From Bacteroidota bacterium (lineage in GTDB: Bacteria > Bacteroidota > Ignavibacteria > Ignavibacteriales > Ignavibacteriaceae): a stretch of 6,933 nt of DNA. A program made the translations under genes and the position numbers. Location: positions 1 through 6,933 of the forward strand of contig JAJYOQ010000218.1 of assembly GCA_021796135.1 (NCBI GenBank), in the 5' to 3' direction. A model generated the notes under the pieces. It did no database searches. It was not told the DNA's origin and saw only the letters and a list, made by a program, of their open reading frames with translations. This document shows positions 1 to 6,933 of this stretch, piece by piece. Numbering within the stretch: position 1 is the stretch's first letter; each line of letters begins with the position of its first letter.

Positions 1-2286
1 TTCCGCTTCTCCCATCTTTTCATATTTAATTCCTTCAATCATCAAATCTGTTAATACATCTTTTATTTCTTTCACAGCCATATCTAAAAACAATTGAGGA
101 TTTTTTAATACATCATTTAATCTTCCCGACTCTCGTAAAATTTTTATTATTGTCGACCTGGTAAGTTCCGTTCTGCTTTGAATAAAGCCTGCTACATCAG
201 GAACAACAGTATTATAATCATTAATTTTATAAGAGTTAAAATTTATTTGATGCCCACCCACTCCTTCTTTAACAATGTCTACCCCCGTTTTAATTGAACG
301 AATTAAAGGCATTGATACTTCCGGCATTTTACTGATTGCTTTAGCAGCAGTTCTAATTAATTCTTCAGTCTTATAATCTACCCTGTACTTGGTATTATAT
401 TTTATTTTATCCCATAGCTCCAAAAATCTTGGATCAACTTCAAATCCTTTTCTTAATTTTATAGACACACGGTCTCTTTTATCTTTAACTCTACCTGTAA
501 ATTGAACACCGCAGTCATCTTCAATTTCTTTTTGTAGTGTCTTTGCGAATGTTTCATAGCTTTCATTTGCTATCACAGTAAGCCGGTTTATATTTTTATC
601 GAATACTCTGTATCCTTCACTATTAACGCACAATCTTAAACCCCTTCCAATTTCCTGCCGCTTCTTCATTACAGAAGCGGTTTCATTTAACGTACATATT
701 TGGAATACGTTCGTATTATCCCAGCCTTCTCTTAAAGCAGAGTGGCTGAATATAAATCTAAGCGGTTCATTTGCGTCCAGCAGTCTTTCTTTATCTTTCA
801 TAATTAAATGATATGCGTCGTCGTCATCTTTTGATTCTCCGGATAAAGAATCTTTGTAATGCCCGCTCCTGTCCTGTGCAAAGTATCCGTTATGAACTTT
901 CATTTTGCCGTACTTAATAACGCCGGGATATTTCTTTTGAAAGCGTTCGAAAGATTCTTCAAACCATACTGCAAACTTCCCTTGTATTATATTTCCGGAC
1001 TCATCGTAGCTTCGGTAATTTGCTACTCTGTCTATAAAGAAAAGAGATAATACCTTTATCCCTTTTTTGCTAAGCTGCTTATCTTTTATAAAATGTTCTT
1101 CAACAGCTTTTTGAATTTGGATTCTCATTATCTCGTCTCTAAAGTCGCCGGTCGTTTCGCCTGCACCTAATATTTTCCCGTTTGAAAGTTCTATAAACTG
1201 CTCTTCATAATTTATTCCGTTTATAAGAATGTCCTTGTATTGATCTCTTTTACCGGAAAGCTCGTACAAATCATACTTCTTTGAATCTATTTTAATTGAT
1301 TTTCTTTTAATGCCGCCTTCAGTATTCACATCAATTTTAATTTTTGCAGTTATCTTTGTTTTTGCAGATGAAATATTCTCAAGCTGAATGAATGCATCGT
1401 TAAAATCATTTTCTGAATAAACAGAATCAACTTCAATCTGTTTTACTAAGCCAAGGTCGTATGCCTTTACCGGGTCAAGCTTGTAAACAAGATTATATAT
1501 GTATTTATGTGTAGCGGAATATCTTAAAACAAAGAGGGGATTAAGGTTCACAATTCCTTTCTTCCTCGCATCGGTTTCCATATTCTGAGGTTCGTCAAGT
1601 ATAACAATTGGATTTGTAGCCTGAACATATTCAATGGGTTTCTTACCATTTGTTGAGTCACGGTATTGATTTATTATGTTAGTGTCTTTTGTAAACGAAT
1701 CTATATTGATAATTAAGATTTGTATTGCATTGCTCGTGGCAAAGTTTTTTAATTGAGGTAAACGCCTGCTGTCATATACATAATAGTTTATAGGTACACG
1801 GTTATAAAGATTTTGCAAATGATCTTCAGTTATTTGAAGGCTCTTCAATACGCCTTCCCTTATTGCAATGCTTGGTACAACTATAACAAATTTAGAAAAT
1901 CCGTAAACTTTATTCAGTTCGTAAATTGTTCTTAAATAAACGTAAGTTTTGCCGGTTCCGGTTTCCATTTCAATCGTAAAGTTCGGGAACATTGTTTCAA
2001 CCGGTTTTTCTTTCCCATCTCCATTGCTATCTCTGAAAGAAAATCTCTCAAGCTTTTCGGATAGATTTATTTCATTCTCATTTTGCACCTGATTAAGGTT
2101 TTTGAGTATTTCTGATTCGGTCAAAGAAACATTATTCCCGAATCCCAATTCGGAAAAAGTTAAAACACCACCGTTGCCTGAAATTTCAAAATCTCCTTTA
2201 TTGAGTGGCTGTCCTTCAAATAGTCTAACAACCGAGTTTATCGCGTCTTTTTGATATATTTGGTTTGCATCAAAGTGAAGCTTCAT
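1..2286 (-). CDS. res: Type III restriction enzyme, Res (helicase/endonuclease) subunit, 3' part missing
   Basis: This is the DEAD/DEAH-box superfamily 2 subunit of a type III restriction-modification system, which with Mod translocates or slides on DNA using ATP and cleaves unmethylated foreign DNA. I translated it in full. The frame is open from ATG at 2286 to base 1 with no stop, giving 762 codons. The start MKLHFDANQIYQKDAI resembles the usual start of Res proteins. Visible motifs are Walker A METGTGKT (residues 107-114), the type III Walker B variant DEPQ (231-234), SATH (257-260), REGWDNTNVFQ (519-529) and the arginine-finger motif QEIGRGLR (544-551). Family members are usually about 900-1000 residues with a PD-(D/E)xK nuclease near the C-terminus, so the nuclease part lies beyond the left edge and cannot be checked. 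No Shine-Dalgarno site precedes the ATG; the leader is A-rich. It is the last visible gene of the cluster and lies 141 bases after the AlbA_2 gene. Confidence 0.95.
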   Translation of the reverse strand, partial: MKLHFDANQIYQKDAINSVVRLFEGQPLNKGDFEISGNGGVLTFSELGFGNNVSLTESEILKNLNQVQNENEINLSEKLERFSFRDSNGDGKEKPVETMFPNFTIEMETGTGKTYVYLRTIYELNKVYGFSKFVIVVPSIAIREGVLKSLQITEDHLQNLYNRVPINYYVYDSRRLPQLKNFATSNAIQILIINIDSFTKDTNIINQYRDSTNGKKPIEYVQATNPIVILDEPQNMETDARKKGIVNLNPLFVLRYSATHKYIYNLVYKLDPVKAYDLGLVKQIEVDSVYSENDFNDAFIQLENISSAKTKITAKIKIDVNTEGGIKRKSIKIDSKKYDLYELSGKRDQYKDILINGINYEEQFIELSNGKILGAGETTGDFRDEIMRIQIQKAVEEHFIKDKQLSKKGIKVLSLFFIDRVANYRSYDESGNIIQGKFAVWFEESFERFQKKYPGVIKYGKMKVHNGYFAQDRSGHYKDSLSGESKDDDDAYHLIMKDKERLLDANEPLRFIFSHSALREGWDNTNVFQICTLNETASVMKKRQEIGRGLRLCVNSEGYRVFDKNINRLTVIANESYETFAKTLQKEIEDDCGVQFTGRVKDKRDRVSIKLRKGFEVDPRFLELWDKIKYNTKYRVDYKTEELIRTAAKAISKMPEVSMPLIRSIKTGVDIVKEGVGGHQINFNSYKINDYNTVVPDVAGFIQSRTELTRSTIIKILRESGRLNDVLKNPQLFLDMAVKEIKDVLTDLMIEGIKYEKMGEAE

Positions 2287-2427
2287 AATTTTTTTCTATA
2301 TTGACAATACTTTATTAGTTTTATACCATTGAATCGACAAGTAAATCCCTTTGCGTGGGCTTCCGGATGGTTGCTCGAAAATAGCACAGAGGGTTTTGTT
2401 GTTTTGTAATGGAAGCAAAATTTCTTA
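2287..2427. other. Intergenic spacer before res with a GC-rich core
   Basis: This is the longest gap in the window, between the AlbA_2 stop and the res start. Bases 2347-2377 contain 20 G/C of 31, far above the surroundings, whereas 2287-2340 is very AT-rich. On the minus strand the AlbA_2 stop TAA is followed directly by a second TAA (2425-2427). The same frame is then open for 42 codons to a TAG at 2296-2298. It has no ATG, and I recognise no protein in it. I find no convincing promoter, terminator hairpin or inverted repeat. It may be a repeat fragment, a scar of gene insertion or an RNA-processing site. Confidence 0.4.
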
Positions 2428-3585
2428 TTAAGACGGTCTTTGAATTACTACTTTAAATTGATTTAACTGTTCTTCATTATAAAATTCTATATTCTTGTAA
2501 TTCTTAAGAGTTCTAATTACTCCGGTGCCAAATCCGCTATACTTTATTAAATTATTCTTAGTAACAAATGAAGCAATTATAGGATTTCTGATAACAGATA
2601 CACCATTTTTAATATTCTCAACAGTCAAATTGTTTGGTAATACCCCAGGGCTAATAATTTCAATTCTATTATCCAACATAAATATTCTTATTGGCGAATC
2701 GATGAAATAATTACGGTGCATAATAGCATTTGCAACTAATTCTTCAAATACAATATTAGGTATTTCTAATTGTCCTGAAATGTTAAACGAATCTGAAGTC
2801 TGAATTTTTCTTAGGTTTCGATTAATAAAAGCAATTGCTCGAATGTATTGTTCTTGAATCTTGCCGTCAATATCTTCTTTATCCCTAAATTCTGATCCTG
2901 CTGCATCTACTCCAATAAAATTCACTGCCTTAATAATAAATTGTGGCTTTAGCCTTTGAGGATTCTTACCAAATATTAATAGTCCGGCATAATTCAAATT
3001 AGTACCTACTGCCAAGTTAAGATTATTCATTAATTTATCAATAGATATATCAATTTCCTCAAGATTGCTATTATAAACATCATGATAAAATAATTTGAAG
3101 TATTCAATATCTAAATCATTTATTGTTGAATTGTGGATTGGTATTTCATCTGAGTGTATTATATCAGAACTCTGGAACAATCTTCTTAATTCTTCTTTTG
3201 AAGTAACACGTCTCTTATCTGAGCCATTTTTAACCCAAACAGCTCCGTTTTTATCCATATATGGTTTATCAATTCCCAAAGGGACATTTATTATAGTTAG
3301 TAATTTTTCATCAACCATCACATTTTCAGTGAAAAGATTTATTGGATTTCGAACATTGTTAGATGCGGTATTAGAAATCAGTTGGTTTATTCTCTCAATC
3401 TGTTCATTCGGTATTCCAACTATTGAGCCATTTTTATCAACTCCAATTATTAACATTCCACCGTCTGAATTAGAAAATGCAACCATCTCACCAGCTAATG
3501 ATTCTGCATTTGTAATATTTTCCTTGAACTGATGGTGACTATCTTCCCCTCTTTTTATAATTTCAATTAATTCTAATGCTTCCAT
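2428..3585 (-). CDS. AlbA_2 (Schlafen-type) domain protein with GHKL-like ATP-binding region, COG2865-like
   Basis: A 385-residue soluble protein. Residues about 12-140 form an AlbA_2 domain (formerly called divergent AAA_4, also found in Schlafen proteins): GEDSHHQFKE at 13-22 and AFSNSDGGMLIIGVDK at 36-51. The C-terminal part matches the ATP-binding region of COG2865-type proteins: an N-box-like EELVANAIMHRNY (281-293), DNRIEIISPG (305-314) and a glycine loop GFGTG (351-355). Such proteins are often annotated as transcriptional regulators, RNA-binding or ATP-binding proteins; Schlafen-like domains bind or cleave nucleic acids in some families. It stops soon after the glycine loop without the winged helix of longer COG2865 members. 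Proteins of about this size are common in the group, so I do not call it truncated. The ATG overlaps the end of the TrlF-like gene by 13 bases and has AAGGA 10 bases upstream, implying coupled expression. Its exact role (regulator, sensor or effector) is unknown. Confidence 0.88.
   Translation of the reverse strand: MEALELIEIIKRGEDSHHQFKENITNAESLAGEMVAFSNSDGGMLIIGVDKNGSIVGIPNEQIERINQLISNTASNNVRNPINLFTENVMVDEKLLTIINVPLGIDKPYMDKNGAVWVKNGSDKRRVTSKEELRRLFQSSDIIHSDEIPIHNSTINDLDIEYFKLFYHDVYNSNLEEIDISIDKLMNNLNLAVGTNLNYAGLLIFGKNPQRLKPQFIIKAVNFIGVDAAGSEFRDKEDIDGKIQEQYIRAIAFINRNLRKIQTSDSFNISGQLEIPNIVFEELVANAIMHRNYFIDSPIRIFMLDNRIEIISPGVLPNNLTVENIKNGVSVIRNPIIASFVTKNNLIKYSGFGTGVIRTLKNYKNIEFYNEEQLNQFKVVIQRPS
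3573..3585 (-). other. 13-base gene overlap (TrlF-like end / AlbA_2 start)
   Basis: The sequence ATGGAAGCATTAG on the minus strand holds both the start codon of the AlbA_2 gene and the final Trp-Lys-His codons and TAG of the TrlF-like gene, in different frames. Such overlaps normally mean translational coupling within one transcript and point to the two proteins working together. Confidence 0.9.
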
Positions 3586-6221
3586 AATTCATAAATCCTT
3601 TTTCGTTCATTAAATGCCTCATTACCACCTTCCATAATATTAACAATTTCATCCCTTATTTCTCCATTATCAATACTTCCTTGAGTTATTTGAAGTTTAT
3701 CTTCTTGAAAATGGCAGCTAATTATCTGTTCACAATCGCCTAAAACAGGGATATTGGGATTGTGGGTTGCAAAAATAAATTGAGTTTCATTCTTTAATCT
3801 CCTTAATACTTTTATTACATCGTCATAAATTGTTTGGTTATCCAAATCATCTTCAGGTTGATCAATAATTATTAAATCACTGTCTTTTAGTGTAAGTAAG
3901 AATATTATTAATGCCGAAGCTCTTTGTCCTAATGAATGCTCACTTAATGGTCGGTTGCGGTATATGATTTCAAAATTATCGGGAACTCTATAAGTTAAGA
4001 ATGCCGTTAATCTAGAGTTGAAAAACTCCCGGAATGATAATAATTGGGTATCGCCCGAAAAGCAATCATTTAGTTTACTTTTATTTAGATCAATATCATA
4101 AAATACTTCAATTAAATCATTATATCCATCGACAATATTTTTAATATTGTTGTCTCTTAAGCCGCTGCCTTTAAGATTATCTTTTAGGTATGTTCTAAAA
4201 CTCTCCTTATTAGCTTTGAAATTAACATCGATTTTAATTGAGCTTTGCTCTTTATTTATTATATCAACCTCATCCTTAATTATCTTATATTCTACATTCC
4301 ATAATTCTTGTAGTTCAGACAGCGATTTTCTCAATTTTTTGTTTAAGGAATCTTTTCTTTTCTCAAGCTTTTCAATTTCTCTAAGTTGCGAATTAGTTAG
4401 GTCTAAGTCTTTTGTAAATTTCACATAATCTTCAGCTTGAATATTTGGCAACTTTATTTGTCTTTTTATTTCAGCAAATTTCTCTTTTAAATCATCGTAT
4501 TTCTTTTGAAACTGGTTTTCTAGGTTAGTAAAATTCTGAAATTCCTTATCAAGTTTATTTTTTATTTCTTCGATCTGCTTGAACAGAATTTGGAATGCAT
4601 TAAAAGATTCAAAGAACCTACTAAATAGCTCAGCATTTTGCTTTGACTCATATTTTATAAGATTGGTAAATCCATCCTTATATTCATTTAAGTACTCCTC
4701 GGTACTTTTTAATAAATGTTGTTGAAAGTTTTTTAACCTCTTAATTTGATTAGCATCTCTATCAAATTCTATCTGCTCATCAAGCTTTTGATCAATTTTA
4801 TATTCTTTGAATTTCGATATTTTATTTTCTATATCAGACTTTTTTGCTTCTACATCTGAACGGGTTTCAATATTTTTTTCTATGTTTTTTATTTCAGAAA
4901 GCAATGCAATTATTTCATGGTTCTTACTTTCAATTAATCTTTTATGTTCATCTAAATGTTCACCAATTAATTTATTTATTAGGAATTCAGTTGACAATGA
5001 ATCTCCAATTTTAGAAAGATCATTCTGACCGAAATAAATAGTTTTTCTCAAAATGGCAGAAGGTCTTAAGCCATATTGTAAAACTTCGTTTTTATAAATT
5101 TTTGTACTTTCGTTCAATATTTTTTCTGCGCGATACTCATTCCCTTGATCATCAATTAACTCGAGAATTAACTTTCCGCCACTGCCTAATGTTATATTTA
5201 TTAAATCATTTTTGTATTGGCAATCTTCATTATGAATTTCATCTAATATGATATCTAAGGCATATCTAACCGATTCGAGTATAGAAGACTTTCCACTTCC
5301 TCTTATCCCGATCAAATTATTCATAGAATGATTTAAATAGATTGTACTATCCAGTTTTTTGCCATTAAATGCAACTGATTTGACATAACCGTTTTTTATT
5401 GTAGGTAATTCATTTGCAATTCTGAAATCATTATCAATTAAAGCAAATTTTAGAGCATCAAAATCAAAGGCGCCTAGTTTTACATATGTTTTCTGAGTTA
5501 TTCCCTTTATTTCATTTCCTCTTCCGATTCCCTCAATACCTTTATGAGCACAGTCTGTGCCCTCTAAGTAAGCAATTTTCTTATTGCCGAGTATTTTTTC
5601 TAATTTATTTCTGTTATCAATACTTCTGCTTTTTTGTAAACCCAACACTTTATGTAGAAACTCCTCACTGTTAATTAGGTCTTCCAGATTTCTGCCTTTT
5701 AATTCATTAAATATTCCGTTTGGATCATCAGGATGAGCAAGTACAATGAAATAATCTTTTTTAAACCCGTCTAATTCTCTCACTGTCTCTTTTAAATCAA
5801 ATCTAGAATTAGGGTATGGCGGTATGTCACAATTAGTTATACCGGCAAACGCCGTTACTAAAAAATCATTTATATAATCGCGATATTCTTTATTATCAAT
5901 CCAACTATAGTCAAAAACTATCAATATATGGATTCCAGTTGCACCTTCCCTACAAGAGAATTCTACACCTGGTAATATATAAATCTCTTCTTTTTTTGCT
6001 GCTTTTCTAATTTCATTAAATTCTTTTTGGCCAAACTTATTATGATTAGTAATAACTCCAACATTTATATTTACATCTGTTGACTTCAGATGCTTAATAT
6101 AATTATGCACAAAGTAATTTGGATCACCGTTATAGGTAAATTCCTTATCTGCTTTTGTATGAAGATGGAAATCCGCCCTTAACCAAGTCGCACCACTTGT
6201 AAACAGTTTAATATTATCCAT
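3573..6221 (-). CDS. TrlF-like PHP phosphoesterase fused to SMC/Rad50-like AAA ATPase
   Basis: An 882-residue two-part enzyme. Residues 1 to about 270 are a PHP domain (polymerase and histidinol phosphatase), a metal-dependent phosphoesterase fold. It shows DFHLHT (17-22), ITNHN (57-61), PGVEFS (84-89), H98, AHPD (162-165) and GTDCAH (221-226), so the metal ligands look present. From about 280 to the end it is an SMC/Rad50-like ABC ATPase: Walker A GIRGSGKSS (305-313), a Q-loop-like FGQND in the following lobe, a Lys/Glu-rich segment about 425-690 likely to form a coiled coil, a signature-like SLGQRAS (763-769), Walker B LIIIDQPEDD (783-792) and a switch histidine in ATHNP (818-822). The architecture matches proteins named TrlF family ATPases and resembles the single-gene anti-phage system ppl. 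A nuclease or nucleotide phosphoesterase gated by ATP binding is the likely activity, but the substrate is not known. GAGGA precedes the ATG. It lies 71 bases after mod and overlaps the AlbA_2 gene. Confidence 0.9.
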   Translation of the reverse strand: MDNIKLFTSGATWLRADFHLHTKADKEFTYNGDPNYFVHNYIKHLKSTDVNINVGVITNHNKFGQKEFNEIRKAAKKEEIYILPGVEFSCREGATGIHILIVFDYSWIDNKEYRDYINDFLVTAFAGITNCDIPPYPNSRFDLKETVRELDGFKKDYFIVLAHPDDPNGIFNELKGRNLEDLINSEEFLHKVLGLQKSRSIDNRNKLEKILGNKKIAYLEGTDCAHKGIEGIGRGNEIKGITQKTYVKLGAFDFDALKFALIDNDFRIANELPTIKNGYVKSVAFNGKKLDSTIYLNHSMNNLIGIRGSGKSSILESVRYALDIILDEIHNEDCQYKNDLINITLGSGGKLILELIDDQGNEYRAEKILNESTKIYKNEVLQYGLRPSAILRKTIYFGQNDLSKIGDSLSTEFLINKLIGEHLDEHKRLIESKNHEIIALLSEIKNIEKNIETRSDVEAKKSDIENKISKFKEYKIDQKLDEQIEFDRDANQIKRLKNFQQHLLKSTEEYLNEYKDGFTNLIKYESKQNAELFSRFFESFNAFQILFKQIEEIKNKLDKEFQNFTNLENQFQKKYDDLKEKFAEIKRQIKLPNIQAEDYVKFTKDLDLTNSQLREIEKLEKRKDSLNKKLRKSLSELQELWNVEYKIIKDEVDIINKEQSSIKIDVNFKANKESFRTYLKDNLKGSGLRDNNIKNIVDGYNDLIEVFYDIDLNKSKLNDCFSGDTQLLSFREFFNSRLTAFLTYRVPDNFEIIYRNRPLSEHSLGQRASALIIFLLTLKDSDLIIIDQPEDDLDNQTIYDDVIKVLRRLKNETQFIFATHNPNIPVLGDCEQIISCHFQEDKLQITQGSIDNGEIRDEIVNIMEGGNEAFNERKRIYELWKH
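3596..3600 (-). promoter_or_regulatory. Ribosome binding site of the AlbA_2 gene
   Basis: AAGGA on the minus strand, inside the last codons of the TrlF-like gene, ends 10 bases before the ATG at 3585. The spacing is slightly long but usable. It supports the ATG at 3585 as the start, in agreement with the MEALELIEIIKRGED opening of the protein. Confidence 0.5.
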
Positions 6222-6292
6222 TAAATCCTCGGTTAATAATTTGTTCCAAAGTTAAAATAATATCAATATAATTAATTTCAATTACAAAAATA
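6222..6292. other. Short AT-rich spacer between mod and the TrlF-like gene
   Basis: Seventy-one AT-rich bases between the Mod stop and the next start. I see no hairpin followed by a T-run that would end transcription, and no clear promoter, so read-through from mod is plausible. This is the upstream junction of the inserted gene pair; no direct repeat shared with the other junction (2287-2427) is visible by eye. Confidence 0.4.
6226..6230 (-). promoter_or_regulatory. Ribosome binding site of the TrlF-like gene
   Basis: GAGGA on the minus strand ends 4 bases before the ATG at 6221. The spacing is short but acceptable. It supports this start, as does the protein opening (LFTSGATWLRADFHLHT), in which the first PHP motif falls at residue 17 as is usual for these proteins. 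Confidence 0.5.
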
Positions 6293-6933
6293 CTAAATTG
6301 TTATAAATCCCACTTCCGCATCCTTCATCTGCAATGCGGTGTTTGTTTTCAATTGATCATTACCCGCAAAAAGATCATCAAGAATAATGCAGCTTTGCGG
6401 CTTAAATTTTATAACTTGGTTAATTGTATTTTGGTTAATCTTATCCAATACAAAAACAGCTTGACCTTCATTTACCGAATAATATCCGTTTACCTTCTCA
6501 ACCTTATCAGTTAATGTAAAACCCGATTTAAGCATCAACTCATAAAACATAAATTCTTTTATAGCATCCGGCTTTATTTGCGTATCGAAAAGATCAATCA
6601 TTTTATTCAAATCTTCTTCCGTTTCAATTACATCGCTCCGCCACATCTTAAAATTACTTGGAGCTAACTTGAAAACTTTAAATCCATTGTCTGAACCATG
6701 ATTTATTTGATTAGCCGGATTTTCTTGATTTTGTCCTTCAATAAAAAGTTTCTGCTGCGCTTTGTCTTTAATCGTGTTAATCTTTGAATCATGCGAATCC
6801 TGGTTCAGACGATTTACCACTCTCCTAATTCTCTCCTTGCATATATCCGCAATCGTAAAATATTTTGCCTTATATGCTTCGCTGCTTTCGTCAGTTTTTT
6901 CCGGAAGCTGCACAAGAATAAACTTTCTGTTAC
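6293..6933 (-). CDS. mod: Type III DNA methyltransferase, Mod subunit, C-terminal part only
   Basis: The last 212 codons of the modification/specificity subunit of the type III system, which methylates adenine at the recognition site and guides Res. The frame stays open through the right edge: the codons before the GTG at 6911-6913 read NRKFIL, continuing into VQLPEKTDESSEAYKAKY. This is the family's conserved stretch shortly after the S-adenosylmethionine-binding motif I in beta-type Mod enzymes, so the gene is cut by the window and that GTG is internal, not a start. Further matches are TIADICKERIRRV, GFKVFKLAPSNFKMW and the C-terminal GNDQLKTNTA with a normal end, VGFITI. The DPPY catalytic motif, target-recognition domain and motif I lie outside the window. 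Mod normally lies directly before res; here two other genes separate them. Confidence 0.93.
   Translation of the reverse strand, partial: NRKFILVQLPEKTDESSEAYKAKYFTIADICKERIRRVVNRLNQDSHDSKINTIKDKAQQKLFIEGQNQENPANQINHGSDNGFKVFKLAPSNFKMWRSDVIETEEDLNKMIDLFDTQIKPDAIKEFMFYELMLKSGFTLTDKVEKVNGYYSVNEGQAVFVLDKINQNTINQVIKFKPQSCIILDDLFAGNDQLKTNTALQMKDAEVGFITI

Noticed and set aside
859..1050. Plus-strand open frame with a membrane-like segment
   Set aside because: It is antisense to res, whose frame is intact and carries helicase motifs on both sides of this stretch. The hydrophobicity comes from the complement of Lys/Glu-rich codons.
2301..2306. TTGACA on the plus strand as a promoter -35 box
   Set aside because: There is no good -10 hexamer at the right distance, and no plus-strand gene follows. 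It is a chance match in AT-rich spacer.
2310..2350. TATAAA on the minus strand before res as a -10 box
   Set aside because: No matching -35 element is found 16-18 bases upstream, and no Bacteroidota-type TTTG/TAnnTTTG pair fits. Not enough to call a promoter.
3095..3532. Plus-strand open frame of 145 codons
   Set aside because: It lies wholly opposite the AlbA_2 coding region, which has clear domains. The plus-strand product has no recognisable motif and is hydrophobic in the way expected of an antisense shadow.
2287..6292. Transposon or insertion sequence carrying the two inner genes
   Set aside because: No transposase or integrase, and no terminal inverted or flanking direct repeats are visible at either junction. 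Insertion may have occurred by recombination instead.
6293..6913. A complete 206-codon gene starting at GTG 6911-6913
   Set aside because: The frame stays open upstream to the window edge and reads NRKFIL before VQLPE, a conserved internal stretch of Mod. The gene is cut by the window; the GTG is internal.

Overview
The window reads entirely on the minus strand and holds one gene cluster that looks like a type III restriction-modification operon with two extra genes inside it. In transcription order (right to left) it contains the C-terminal third of the methyltransferase/specificity subunit Mod (6293-6933, cut by the right edge), a large PHP-phosphoesterase/SMC-like ATPase fusion of the TrlF type (3573-6221), a Schlafen-type AlbA_2 protein with a GHKL-like ATP-binding region (2428-3585), and the first 762 codons of the helicase/nuclease subunit Res (1-2286, cut by the left edge). 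No gene is seen on the plus strand, and I see no tRNA, rRNA, CRISPR array or transposase.

The organism is probably an AT-rich bacterium. The strong A/T bias, the weak or absent Shine-Dalgarno site before res and the protein flavour would fit Bacteroidota, Ignavibacteria or Chlorobi relatives, but there is no marker gene and this is only a guess.

Layout: Mod ends at 6293. After a 71-base gap comes the TrlF-like gene, preceded by GAGGA. Its last 13 bases overlap the start of the AlbA_2 gene, so those two form a tight, translationally coupled pair. A 141-base gap with a short GC-rich core then leads to res. By hand counts on sampled 60-base stretches, the two inner genes are clearly more AT-rich (about 23-30% GC) than mod and res (about 33-43% GC). 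This suggests that the pair has a different history from the flanking restriction genes.

How the genes may work together: Mod and Res form the modification enzyme and the ATP-driven restriction enzyme, which act on unmethylated foreign DNA. The inner pair combines a metal-dependent phosphoesterase coupled to an SMC/Rad50-like ATPase with a nucleic-acid/ATP-binding protein. The likeliest reading is a second defence module carried inside the restriction operon and expressed with it. The visible motifs of all four genes are intact, so nothing here looks like a decayed gene. The joint function is inference from domains and gene order.
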